The position numbers were made by a program, and so were the translations under genes. DNA of 64,000 nucleotides. Source: JACRLV01 sp045863555. Its GTDB lineage: Bacteria > Planctomycetota > Phycisphaerae > UBA1845 > Fen-1342. The notes below the pieces were generated by a model. The model ran no database searches. It had not been told where the DNA came from and saw nothing but the letters and a program-made list of their open reading frames with translations. Every line of letters begins with the position of its first letter. Position 1 is the first letter of the stretch. Of this stretch, positions 1 to 8,365 are shown one piece after another. The DNA is taken from the NCBI GenBank assembly GCA_045863555.1, contig BTUU01000016.1, positions 88,355 to 152,354 of the forward strand. The letters are read 5' to 3'.

Positions 1-50
1 CGGCTGGCGGCGCTTGCTGCGTATTGGCGGGTGCTGGCGGGAATTGTGAA

Positions 51-110
51 TCAGACGTCTGGCGCGCTTCGGAGCACCGCCGCGATCACCTTCGAATCCA
101 TCGCCCGCTC
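51..110 (-). pseudogene. Fragment of a PEP mutase/ICL-superfamily gene 3' end
   Basis: Positions 67-110 match 1218-1261 at 41 of 44 bases. The latter is the 3' end of the PEP mutase-like gene at 1181-2035. Read on the minus strand, the fragment gives ERAMDSKVIAAVLRS followed by a stop at 51-53; the intact gene has ERAMDSKVIAGMLRS. It is in frame with, and lies just beyond, the stop codon (126-128) of the WD40-like gene. It is probably the leftover of a small duplication or of a lost second copy. No start or catalytic part remains. Confidence 0.6.
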
Positions 111-125
111 GATCGACCCGATAAA

Positions 126-1085
126 TCAGTCGGTCGGCGGAAGAGGATAGACCTCGATTCGACCTGCCCGACTGACAGCGAACCGAGTTTCATCCGGCGA
201 TATCGCGATGACGTCCGGCATACTGCCTCCAGAATGCGCGCCAATCAAATCGAGGCACGCGCTGCGGACAAGGTCCCAAACTTCGATGTTGATTTCGCCG
301 GCGACCACCAGCAGATTTTTCCGGGGCGCGAGCGCTACCGCGGTGCCGGCGCCCACCCACGACTCGGGGAGCGGGAGCCACTGTGACCCAGCGTCGGTCG
401 TGCTCGTTGCGGCGGCGGCGCCCGATCGGCCGACAAACGAATAGAGAGTTTGCTCGTCCGTCGAGAACGCGAACCGTGGGAAGATCGTGGCGGGCGCGAA
501 TCGAAACTCGCAGTCCTCCTTCAGATCGATCAGCGAACACGAACCACCATAGTTTTTCCACGCGACGAGGTAGCGACCTCCCGGGGACCAGGTGAGACCA
601 CCGATGTCGCCGATCCCGACCGCGGAGTTTGGATTCATCGACGACTCTGCCTGGTACATCGCACGATAGCAGTCCTGGCGATCGCCCGTTGCTGCATCCA
701 CGAGATCGACAGTGCCGTCCATTCTTCCGAGCGCGATCGCTCTGCCATCAGGCGAAAACGCCGCCGTCGTGACCGGACCTTTGCCGCGCCAGACGGCGTC
801 GCCGACCACTCCGTCATCAAATGCGTACAAACCCACGAAAGCGGGACCCGCGATCAGGAATCTCTGGCCATCGGGGGATAGCTGGCGCGTCCCGGTCCAG
901 TTGAGCTCAGCCACCCAAGCGGGCAGCCGTACGTCGCGGGTATCCCCGCGGGGAGACACGACGGTCGTGCTGCGCCGGTGAAACACGTATAGCGTATTGT
1001 CAGGCGCGAACGAAAGCTGGCCGCGCGGAATCAACGATTCCGTACCCAGGCAATTCAGGAGCATCACCACCCAAGCCACGGACAT
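126..1085 (-). CDS. WD40-like beta-propeller protein
   Basis: This encodes a 319-residue protein with repeated propeller blades. Visible blade phrases include LSPDGQRFLIAG, AFSPDGRAIALGRMDGTV, LTWSPGGRYLVAW, FSTDEQTLYSF and ISPDETRFAVSRAGRIEVY, typical of WD40/YVTN-type repeats. A hydrophobic N-terminus (AWVVMLLNCLG) suggests export, perhaps with a poor lipobox. The start chosen is the ATG at 1085, with GGAG about six bases upstream; a GTG lies two codons earlier. No enzymatic motif is present, so a binding or scaffolding role is the most that can be said. Confidence 0.7.
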   Translation of the reverse strand: MSVAWVVMLLNCLGTESLIPRGQLSFAPDNTLYVFHRRSTTVVSPRGDTRDVRLPAWVAELNWTGTRQLSPDGQRFLIAGPAFVGLYAFDDGVVGDAVWRGKGPVTTAAFSPDGRAIALGRMDGTVDLVDAATGDRQDCYRAMYQAESSMNPNSAVGIGDIGGLTWSPGGRYLVAWKNYGGSCSLIDLKEDCEFRFAPATIFPRFAFSTDEQTLYSFVGRSGAAAATSTTDAGSQWLPLPESWVGAGTAVALAPRKNLLVVAGEINIEVWDLVRSACLDLIGAHSGGSMPDVIAISPDETRFAVSRAGRIEVYPLPPTD

Positions 1086-1180
1086 GCGCACGCTCCGGTC
1101 AGTACGTCTGCGACCCTCTGCATTCTACGCCGCCGTTCGTCCGCCGCTCACTCGGGCCTAGTAATAAGGCACAAATGACG

Positions 1181-2035
1181 TCAATCGGGTTCACGTCGAC
1201 GTTCTCGCTGAATCTCGCTTCGCAGCATCCCCGCGATCACCTTCGAATCCATCGCCCGCTCCGCAAACTCAAACGTCCCCGCCGCCGCCTCGCGGGCGGC
1301 TTCGTGGAGGCCGGCCATGGCGCTGCGGAAGAGCGCCGTGGAGAGGCTGACGCGCCGCACGCCCGCGTCCCGAAGCTGCGCGAGCGAGAAGGACGCGCCC
1401 TTCATGCCGATCATGTAGTTGACCGGCTTCGAGACCGCGGCGCAGACCGCCCGCACGGTACCGAGGTCGCGCAGGCCGGGGGCGAACAGCACATCCGCCC
1501 CGGCCGCCTCAAACGCCCGCAGCCGCCGGATCGTCTCGTCGAGATTCGAGCCGCCGGCGAGGAATTCTTCCGTCCGCGCGGTCAGCGTGAACGGAAACGC
1601 CAGCGCCCGCGCGGCGTCAGCCGCGGCCTCGATCCGCCGGACCGCGAGATCAAAGTCATACAGGCCGCCGACATGCCCGCGCCACGAATCCTCGATCGAA
1701 CACCCGACCGCCCCGGCCTCCGCGACGGCCCGAACCGCCTCGGCGACTTCCTCGGGCGCGTCTCCAAATCCGTTCTCTAAATCCGCCGACACCGGCAAAT
1801 CCGTCGCCCCGGCGATCAGCCGCACATGCGCAAGCGCCTCCTCACGGCCGATACACCCATCCCGATACCCCAGCGTCGCGGCCGACGCACTGCTGGACGT
1901 CGCAAGCGCCTTGAACCCCAGCGACGCGAGCATCCGCGCGGAAGCGCCGTCCCAGGGATTCGGAATGACGAAGATGCCGTGGCCGGAGTCGTGGAGCGAG
2001 CGAAAGCGCCGGCCGAGTTCGAATTGGCTGGTCAT
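1181..2035 (-). CDS. Isocitrate lyase/PEP mutase superfamily protein
   Basis: This 284-residue protein has the TIM-barrel layout of the PEP mutase/isocitrate lyase superfamily, enzymes that make or break C-C or P-C bonds of 2-oxo acids. It shows PNPWDGASAR near residue 26, the metal-site motif ADLENGFGD (residues 84-92), SIEDS (113-117) and a TARTEEFLAGG segment. The KKCGH loop of true isocitrate lyase is absent, so it is more likely a carboxyphosphonoenolpyruvate/PEP phosphonomutase-like or oxaloacetate decarboxylase-like enzyme. The exact substrate cannot be read from sequence. It appears to be a single-gene unit. A fragment of its 3' end is repeated at 51-110. Confidence 0.85.
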   Translation of the reverse strand: MTSQFELGRRFRSLHDSGHGIFVIPNPWDGASARMLASLGFKALATSSSASAATLGYRDGCIGREEALAHVRLIAGATDLPVSADLENGFGDAPEEVAEAVRAVAEAGAVGCSIEDSWRGHVGGLYDFDLAVRRIEAAADAARALAFPFTLTARTEEFLAGGSNLDETIRRLRAFEAAGADVLFAPGLRDLGTVRAVCAAVSKPVNYMIGMKGASFSLAQLRDAGVRRVSLSTALFRSAMAGLHEAAREAAAGTFEFAERAMDSKVIAGMLRSEIQRERRREPD

Positions 2036-2100
2036 GATCGGGAGCGTATCACAATTCTGGAAGGCGTTTGGTAGGGCGGCCTTCGGGGCATCCCTGTAGA

Positions 2101-2304
2101 TCAGCGGGCCGTCGCGGGATGGACCGCCTCGTAGCGAGCGATCTCCTTTTTGAATTGGTTGATCGTTCGCCGGACCGATTCCACGGTCATGTCCCGCAGC
2201 TCCTCGTCGCCGCCCGTCTCGCGCTCGAGCGATTCGAGGCGCGCTACCAGACGGGCCAGCTTGACACGCGTATTCGCGAGTTCGCGCTCGTTACTCAGGC
2301 TCAC
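2101..2304 (-). CDS. Small coiled-coil-like hypothetical protein
   Basis: This encodes a 67-residue charged, helical protein with heptad-like spacing (ARLVARLESLERET, RRTINQFKKEIARYEA). Its ATG overlaps the stop of the upstream 2301-2438 gene in an ATGA arrangement, so the two are probably translationally coupled. Such two-gene small-protein pairs can be toxin-antitoxin or regulatory modules, but no known toxin or DNA-binding motif is visible. The function is unknown. Confidence 0.55.
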   Translation of the reverse strand: MSLSNERELANTRVKLARLVARLESLERETGGDEELRDMTVESVRRTINQFKKEIARYEAVHPATAR

Positions 2305-2438
2305 AGCAGCACCTCAACCATGCCCTTGGGCACGCCCATCCGATCGGTTACGAAGATGATATCCACGTAATCGTCGAATTCCTCAGGGCCGACAAGCTTC
2401 AACTCGAGGAATGGCAGGCCGGCACGCAGCTGCTTCAA
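2301..2438 (-). CDS. Small hypothetical protein coupled to its neighbours
   Basis: This is a 45-residue product if translation starts at the TTG at 2438. That TTG overlaps the TGA stop of the upstream zinc-ribbon membrane protein as TTGA. The same frame is open up to a GTG at 2483, giving 60 residues. The protein has an acidic centre (GPEEFDDYVDIIFVTD) and ends VEVLL. Its stop overlaps the next small gene by four bases. No family is recognised. The chain of four-base overlaps is the main evidence that it is real. Confidence 0.45.
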   Translation of the reverse strand: MKQLRAGLPFLELKLVGPEEFDDYVDIIFVTDRMGVPKGMVEVLL

Positions 2439-3397
2439 TGCCGATCGGTCTCGCCGCCCGTCGGCGCGCCACACTCCGGACACGGCCGAGGGCGAGTCTG
2501 TTCAACTTGATAGCCACAATACGCGCACATCGTTCGGAGGGAGTGTCTGTACCGGCAATATGCGAGCATTCCGATGAGCAGGACCACGACGATCGCTGGA
2601 TCGACGAACCTGGCCAGCGCGTCCATCAGCGGCATAGATCGAGAGTCCGTCCACACATAGAAAAACCCCACGATGGCCGTAGCGCCTAGCGCGGGGAACC
2701 GCAGCCACCGAAACGGCAAGAGCAGGATCGTGACGAGGGCAGCGCCCACCCAGGCAATGCTAAGCTGCACTCGGAATGTGGCCGGGAATCCGTGCAGCAC
2801 GGAGTACCAGACACCCGTCAGATCATATAGGCTCTCTCTCGCGGCCAGGCCGAAGAGGACGGCTCCGCAAAAGGACAGAGCCAACCAGTCCGAGTGCTTG
2901 CCCGGCGTCGGTCGAAAAAAGAACGCCCGCCAGATCGCGGCCCATACCGTTACACAGAGCGTCGTCGCCAATTCGGAACTGAAGAACGCAAGATCCGGCA
3001 GCCAGTCTTGGAGCGTTTCGTAGGCGAATCCGTCGGGATCGTTGGCAGTCAAGAACAGGAGTGCCAGCCCGCTCATCACCCTCAGAGTGACGAGGCAACC
3101 CAGGATCGGAATCAGGAGCTGCGTACGGATGAGCGATATCAGCGCGAGCAGCACCGCCAGCGGAACGGATACGGCGGCTGTCGAATGGGCCAAGTACGCC
3201 ACAACACCGGGCACCACTTGCTCGGCCGAGGCCCCACCGAGGATTCGCCAGTGCCTTTCGAACATCTCAGGCCACGAAACCGCGCGAAGGCAGGGCCCAA
3301 CTTCGACTAGGCACATACAGGCCGCCGCGGCGCGTCGAACCACCCGTTCACCACGCGTCATTCGGATCAACCGACTTTGCTCCAGCACCTCAGACAT
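2435..3397 (-). CDS. Membrane protein with C-terminal zinc ribbon
   Basis: This is a 320-residue integral membrane protein with about seven hydrophobic segments (for example VSVPLAVLLALISLI and AALVTILLLPFRWL). It ends in a cytoplasmic zinc-ribbon-like knuckle pair, CAYCGYQ and CPECGAP. This layout is common in Planctomycetes proteins of unknown function. The start chosen is the ATG at 3397, with TTGGAG five bases upstream. An ATG-like start at 3487 would overlap the upstream gene and has no ribosome site. It is the second of two similar tandem genes (see 3457-4374) and is followed by two tiny overlapping genes. Confidence 0.7.
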   Translation of the reverse strand: MSEVLEQSRLIRMTRGERVVRRAAAACMCLVEVGPCLRAVSWPEMFERHWRILGGASAEQVVPGVVAYLAHSTAAVSVPLAVLLALISLIRTQLLIPILGCLVTLRVMSGLALLFLTANDPDGFAYETLQDWLPDLAFFSSELATTLCVTVWAAIWRAFFFRPTPGKHSDWLALSFCGAVLFGLAARESLYDLTGVWYSVLHGFPATFRVQLSIAWVGAALVTILLLPFRWLRFPALGATAIVGFFYVWTDSRSMPLMDALARFVDPAIVVVLLIGMLAYCRYRHSLRTMCAYCGYQVEQTRPRPCPECGAPTGGETDRH

Positions 3398-3456
3398 CGG
3401 TACTCCAAGGTACTGAGGGTGGATGCCCTCAAGTCCGGTTCGGGAACACGGTTCGA

Positions 3457-4374
3457 CTAGCCTGTACGTACACGGACCTGGCCGCACTCAGGACAGTTCT
3501 CGCTGGGGATCTCCTTTAGCGAGTATCCGCACTTTCGGCAGAAATCGAGGGGCTCCCATCGCCGCCAGAGCGTCCAGATCACTGCCAAGAACAGCGGGCC
3601 TGCGATTTCCGCCACGCGGCCGCCGATCGAACGCGGCGTGTTAGTAGGATTAAGATCCAAGTTCGACGCGAGCGAACCTGCAGCGATCAGGATCGGGGCC
3701 CCCAGGGAAATCCACGGGGGCCAGCGTGCGACGAGACCGAGCAACCCGAAGCACAGGCCAATACTGCCCGCGAGGCTCCACCAGTCGTAACGCGAGTATC
3801 GCGAGAAGTCGAACGAGAACCCGTTGAGTATTCCGTTCCAAATCAGGGGCTGTCGGAAGAACATCGCCAGGAGAAACACAATGCTGATCAGCCGTAGCCC
3901 GGACCGGCCGCCAATAACCGGATTCCAAACGCTCGCGGCGCGACCGTAGAAGCAGGCCGCAGTGCCCATGAGCGCCGGTGGAAGCAGAGCGATGCCGATG
4001 TAGTAAGTGAGATACGGGATGTCCCAACCGGCGATCGACGAGTAGCCGTCGAACTCGAGCGCGTGATAGACGATTTCATGTATCACTGTCCACAGAAGGA
4101 AAAAAATCAGGAGCGGTCTGAAGCGAGCAGGTCGGGCGATCATCAACGCTGCGAGCGTCAGCGCTACCGGTGTGTAGAGACTTAAGTCCGCGAAGCTGAG
4201 AACCGTCCAGAATCTTTCACCGGGAGTCTGCCCGGCGGGTTTCATCTCACCGGTTATCAAGCGCCAAAGCAACTGGGAATAACCCAGCTTCGCTATCCAC
4301 TGAATCGTGGACTCCAGGTTCGAGACCAGAATCAACGCGGCCACGGTGCGAGCCAGGGCATACTGAATGCGCAT
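3457..4374 (-). CDS. Membrane protein with C-terminal zinc ribbon
   Basis: This encodes a 305-residue polytopic membrane protein with hydrophobic segments such as PVALTLAALMIA, LLIFFLLWTVIH, LISIVFLLAMFF and SIGLCFGLLGLVARW. It ends with CRKCGYSLKEI and CPECGQV, a zinc-ribbon tail like that of the next gene. The two proteins share architecture but little obvious sequence, so they may be diverged paralogues or parts of one complex. The function is unknown. Confidence 0.7.
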   Translation of the reverse strand: MRIQYALARTVAALILVSNLESTIQWIAKLGYSQLLWRLITGEMKPAGQTPGERFWTVLSFADLSLYTPVALTLAALMIARPARFRPLLIFFLLWTVIHEIVYHALEFDGYSSIAGWDIPYLTYYIGIALLPPALMGTAACFYGRAASVWNPVIGGRSGLRLISIVFLLAMFFRQPLIWNGILNGFSFDFSRYSRYDWWSLAGSIGLCFGLLGLVARWPPWISLGAPILIAAGSLASNLDLNPTNTPRSIGGRVAEIAGPLFLAVIWTLWRRWEPLDFCRKCGYSLKEIPSENCPECGQVRVRTG

Positions 4375-4515
4375 GATTCACCCGACGATATAACGATGCG
4401 CGACCCGAGCTATTGCCGGATCTCATGCGAATTCGAGATTTCGGCTTCACTATAAACCAGCGCGGCCGAACCGACTCTGTGCCCCGCGCCGTCCGCCGAA
4501 TCGCACAGGGAAACG

Positions 4516-6705
4516 CTACGAACTCACCGCCGTCCTCGTGCCCTCGACCGACTTCAGCAGAATCTCCGCCACGTCGAGCTGCGCGACATCCTCGTGCCCC
4601 TGGTCGCGCAACCCATCCCGCAGCATCGTCATGCAGAACGGACACGCCGACGCGACCGTCCGCGCGGCGCCATTTGCCGAACCCGCGCCATTCGTCGTCC
4701 CCGCAGGCGCCGGCGACGGCAGCACCCGCAGCAGTTGCCGCGTCCGCGCGTGGTTCACCTTCCCGTCGCCCTCGCGGCTGCCCGGCCGGCGCGTGTGCTC
4801 CTCTTCCTTCCACATCTGCGCCCCGCCCGCGCCGCAGCACATGCCCCGGTCGCGCGATTCGCGGGCCTCGACCAGCGTCACGCCGGGGATCGCCTGGAGC
4901 AGCTCACGCGGCGGGTCATACACGTCGTTGTACCGGCCGAGGTAGCACGAGTCGTGATAAACGACGCTGCCGAGCACATGATGCTCCGGCCGCAGCTTGC
5001 CCGCGCGGACGAGGCCGAGCAAGAACTCGGTGTGGTGGATCACCTCGTAGTTTCCGCCGAAGTCGGGGTACTCGTTCTTGAGTGCGTTGAAGCAGTGCGG
5101 ACACGTCGTGACGATCTTCTTCACGCTGTAGCCGTTGAGCGTCTCGACGTTGCCCTGCGCGAACATCTGGTAGAGGTACTCATTTCCCGCCCGCCGCGCC
5201 GGGTCGCCGGTGCAGCGCTCCTCAGGGCCGAGGATGGCAAAGTCCACGCCGGCCAGCTTGAGCAGCGTCGCGGTCGCCCGGGCGATCTTGCGGGCCCGGT
5301 CGTCGAATGAGGGCGAGCAGCCGACCCAGAATAGCACTTCCGCGTCGGGTTTCTCGCCGCGCAGCGGAATGTCCAGCCCCTCGGCCCACTCCGCCCGCTG
5401 CTCGTTCGCGAAGCTGTACGGATTGCCGACGGTCTCAAGTCCGCGAAACGCGTTCTGAAGCTGATCCGGAAACTCGCCCCGCTCCATGACCAGGTGCCGC
5501 CGCATGTCGACGATCTTGTCGACATACGAAATGAAAACCGGACACTCCTGCTCGCACGCCCCGCACGTCGTGCACGCCCAGACGATTTCCGGATTCACCC
5601 AGACGGGAATGAGTCCGCCATCCGCGCCGTCGCCCTCGATTTTCGTACCATCCGGGCCGACCAGCGTAGCAGAGTCCCCCCCGGAAACGAGCGCCTTCTC
5701 ATTCGCATACATGTGATCCCGCAGCGTCATGCTCAGGTGCTTCGGCGACAGCAGCTTGCCCGTATTGAACGCCGGACAGTGGTCCGAGCACCGGCCGCAT
5801 TCCGTGCACGAATAGAAATCCAGCACGCTCTTCCAGCTGAAATCCTTCGCCGCCTTCACGCCCAGCGTCTCGCCGCGTTCGATCCGCCCCTCGATATCCG
5901 GCACCGGGCTGAGCCGGCCGCGCGGCTGCGGATTGCTGAAGTAGACCTGCGGAATAATCGTCAGAATGTGAAAATGCTTGCCAAAGGGCAGGAAATTCAG
6001 AAACGCCAGCACGATGATCGTGTGCGCCCAGAACCCCGCATGATGCAGCAGCGTCAGCACGAGCGGATTCCAGCCGTTGATCAGCATCGCCAGCGTCGAC
6101 GCCGCGGGCACCCTCGCGTCAAAGTTCATCCGGCTCGACGCGTTCTCAATCACCAGCATCGTCGATTCATACGCCAGGTCCGCCAGCATCAGCCCGAGGA
6201 TCATCAGCAGAATCACCACGCCCTCGGTGCTCAGCTCCATCCGCCGCGGCCGCGTCACCAGCCGCGTGTAGAGGAAGTAGCACACGCCGACGATGACGAA
6301 GACGCTGATCACGTCCTTCACGAACAGGTAGATCTGCCCGAGCACGTCGTCGTCGTCGAACAGCCAGAACCCGAACCCCGCCCCCTCGTGCACGCCGAAG
6401 CCCAGGTTCAGCAGATCCGCCGGCGTGTACCCCGTAAACCCGCGGGCGACGAGGATCACCGTCCGCAGCGCCAGCACGACGAAGCCCGCGAAGATGAACG
6501 CATGCGCCACGCCGGCCGCGCCGTAGCGGAACATGCGCGCCTGTCCGAAGACGAAGCGCATCACCTGGCCGATGCGCCGCCCCGGTTCGTCGAACCGCGC
6601 GGCCGGCGCCTTCGCGGCCAGCATCAGTTTCCAGCGGCGCTGCGCCGTCCGGGCGAAGAGGCCGAGACCGACGACGAGCAGCACGCTCATGAAGATCGCG
6701 CTCAT
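4516..6705 (-). CDS. Membrane-bound Fe-S oxidoreductase (HdrD/GlpC-like)
   Basis: This is a 729-residue fusion protein. The N-terminal ~250 residues hold several membrane spans of the NarI/DsrM (nitrate reductase gamma-like) type. Next come two [4Fe-4S] cluster motifs, Cys300-303-306-310 (CTECGRCSDHCP) and Cys378-381-384-388 (CTTCGACEQECP). The C-terminal CCG domains follow, with Cys498, Cys535/538, the Cys623-Cys624 pair (GMCCGAGG) and Cys688/691. This architecture passes electrons between a membrane quinol or haem module and a heterodisulfide reductase-like or glycolate/glycerol-3-phosphate dehydrogenase-like partner. The start has AAAGG upstream. No flavin subunit gene lies beside it, so the electron donor is unknown. 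Confidence 0.88.
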   Translation of the reverse strand: MSAIFMSVLLVVGLGLFARTAQRRWKLMLAAKAPAARFDEPGRRIGQVMRFVFGQARMFRYGAAGVAHAFIFAGFVVLALRTVILVARGFTGYTPADLLNLGFGVHEGAGFGFWLFDDDDVLGQIYLFVKDVISVFVIVGVCYFLYTRLVTRPRRMELSTEGVVILLMILGLMLADLAYESTMLVIENASSRMNFDARVPAASTLAMLINGWNPLVLTLLHHAGFWAHTIIVLAFLNFLPFGKHFHILTIIPQVYFSNPQPRGRLSPVPDIEGRIERGETLGVKAAKDFSWKSVLDFYSCTECGRCSDHCPAFNTGKLLSPKHLSMTLRDHMYANEKALVSGGDSATLVGPDGTKIEGDGADGGLIPVWVNPEIVWACTTCGACEQECPVFISYVDKIVDMRRHLVMERGEFPDQLQNAFRGLETVGNPYSFANEQRAEWAEGLDIPLRGEKPDAEVLFWVGCSPSFDDRARKIARATATLLKLAGVDFAILGPEERCTGDPARRAGNEYLYQMFAQGNVETLNGYSVKKIVTTCPHCFNALKNEYPDFGGNYEVIHHTEFLLGLVRAGKLRPEHHVLGSVVYHDSCYLGRYNDVYDPPRELLQAIPGVTLVEARESRDRGMCCGAGGAQMWKEEEHTRRPGSREGDGKVNHARTRQLLRVLPSPAPAGTTNGAGSANGAARTVASACPFCMTMLRDGLRDQGHEDVAQLDVAEILLKSVEGTRTAVSS

Positions 6706-6990
6706 GCAGACCTTTCAGACAGCGACTTGATTTTCCGATGCGCTCCGCCGCGGCATGCTCCGGCCGCGCCCGCGTCGCGCTGCGTCGGGGGCGGATTCTA
6801 CGCCCAGCCCGCGCGCCGGGCGACGGAGCCGCCGCTCGAAAAAACTTGCGGCGGCGCCTGGAGATTCGCGTTTCCCGAGCGGTTGGATGGTGGAACACGA
6901 GCGGGCTCGAGTGTGATGCCTCTCGCCGGTTCCGGTTGGGCGCCGCGGTGTCGCGGCGCTGTGCAGGGCTCGAACCTCGGGAGATTGGCC

Positions 6991-7758
6991 ATGAACGCTC
7001 GCCTGAACCGTTTCGCTGTGTCCGCCGGCCTCGCCATCGCCGCCGCCTCCGTCGCCGCGGCCTCGACCTACCAGATCGACTGGCTCCAGATGGCGCCGAC
7101 CGCCTTCGGCAGCGCGCCGCCGACCAGCGGCACGTACAACCTCCCCGGCGTCGGCCAGGTGCAGATGACCTACGCGACCGACCCCGATCTCGTCGACGCC
7201 CGTTCCGCCGTCGGCGCGCTCGTCACGGGCTCGGTCAACTACGGCAGCGACACGTACACGTGGAACAACCACGAAGAATTCGCCCGCACGAACTGGGCGT
7301 TCTCCGGCATCCTCAACACCGGCTGGCAGGTGACCTACACCTTCCCGGGAACCGTCCCCGCGGGTCAGATCATTCTCGGCGTCCAGGGCCTCGGCCGCCG
7401 CAACGCGAACCCCGGCGAGAATCCGCAGGACTGTATCTCGACCGCGACCGTGCAGCAGAACGGCACGTTCCTCGGCGACTACATCAACGGCAACTGGGGC
7501 GCCACGCAGTACACCGGCGGCCCGGGCACCTTCTCGATGCAGAATTCGCAGACCGGCTGGGGCGGCGCGGACCCGTGGTGGAACACGGGCCTCGGCCTCG
7601 TGCGCATCGACGACGCGACCAACTCGCTGACCGTGCGTTTCGCCCAGACGGCCGGCGACGGCGTCGGCGTGAACATCGGCGTGCTCGTGCCGGAACCCTC
7701 CTCCGCCGGCCTGCTCGCCCTCGGCGGGATCGTGACGTTCCTGCGACGTCGCCGCTAG
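6991..7758 (+). CDS. PEP-CTERM sorting-domain protein
   Basis: This 255-residue exported protein has a signal peptide (RFAVSAGLAIAAASVAAAS) and a C-terminal PEP-CTERM anchor: VPEPSSA, a hydrophobic stretch, then FLRRRR at the very end. The middle is rich in Gly, Thr, Asn and Trp, typical of extracellular all-beta proteins. The start at 6991 has GGGAGA seven bases upstream. The open frame extends far upstream, but that part is antisense to the Fe-S gene and is not coding. The predicted fate is processing by an exosortase and attachment to the cell surface or extracellular polymer. Confidence 0.85.
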   Translation: MNARLNRFAVSAGLAIAAASVAAASTYQIDWLQMAPTAFGSAPPTSGTYNLPGVGQVQMTYATDPDLVDARSAVGALVTGSVNYGSDTYTWNNHEEFARTNWAFSGILNTGWQVTYTFPGTVPAGQIILGVQGLGRRNANPGENPQDCISTATVQQNGTFLGDYINGNWGATQYTGGPGTFSMQNSQTGWGGADPWWNTGLGLVRIDDATNSLTVRFAQTAGDGVGVNIGVLVPEPSSAGLLALGGIVTFLRRRR

Positions 7759-7797
7759 AACCGTCCACCCGGCTCGATGAAACCTGAAGGCCCGCCC

Positions 7798-7824
7798 GGC
7801 CCGGCGCACTCAGTGCGCCGGGCC
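7798..7824 (+). terminator. Rho-independent terminator after the PEP-CTERM gene
   Basis: A perfect 12-bp inverted repeat (GGCCCGGCGCAC / GTGCGCCGGGCC) with a three-base TCA loop is followed by GCCTTT. It lies 40 bases after the PEP-CTERM stop and before gcvH, so it separates the two transcripts. Confidence 0.75.
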
Positions 7825-7926
7825 GCCTTTACCGCGCTACCCCGCCGCGCCGCGTCATCGTAGAATGGCCGCTCGTTTCGACCGCAAACGCACGCCGCGC
7901 CGCAGCGCGCCTTAGGAGAGTGGACA

Positions 7927-8307
7927 ATGGCCGTCGCGAAGGATTGCCGCTACACGCAGACCCACGAGTGGTTCCGCGTCTCCGGAAAGACCGTCACCAT
8001 CGGCATCACCAAGTTCGCCGCGGATGAACTCACCGACATCACCTACGTCTCGCTGCCCGCCGTCGGCAAGAAGATCGAGGCCGGAAAGAGCTTCGGCGAG
8101 GTCGAGAGTGTGAAAGCCACCAGCGACCTCTACTCGGCCGTCGCCGGCACCGTCATCGAGACGAACGCGAAGCTCGCCGACCACCCCGAACTCGTCAACA
8201 CCGACGCCCAGGGCGAAGGCTGGATGGTCAAGCTCGAAGTCGCCGACACCTCGCCGCTCGACAAGCTCATGGACGCCTCCGCGTACGAGAAGATGATCGC
8301 CGGATAG
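7927..8307 (+). CDS. gcvH: Glycine cleavage system H protein
   Basis: This 126-residue protein is the lipoyl carrier of the glycine cleavage complex. It shuttles the aminomethyl group from the P protein (glycine decarboxylase) to the T and L proteins. The lipoylation site lies in GEVESVKATSDLYSA, with Lys63 as the lipoyl lysine, and the length is normal. AGGAG lies upstream of the ATG. The gcvT and gcvP genes are not in the window, so gcvH is separated from its partners. pgi follows 58 bases downstream in the same direction. Confidence 0.95.
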   Translation: MAVAKDCRYTQTHEWFRVSGKTVTIGITKFAADELTDITYVSLPAVGKKIEAGKSFGEVESVKATSDLYSAVAGTVIETNAKLADHPELVNTDAQGEGWMVKLEVADTSPLDKLMDASAYEKMIAG

Positions 8308-8365
8308 CCATTCCCTCATCGCTGCGGTGCAGTGACGCCCCGCAGCGCCGCCCCGGAGCGTCCGC

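Noticed and set aside
5494..6990. Long plus-strand open frame opposite the Fe-S oxidoreductase
   Set aside because: It is antisense to a clear gene, full of Arg/His/Pro from high GC, and only becomes real at the PEP-CTERM ATG at 6991.
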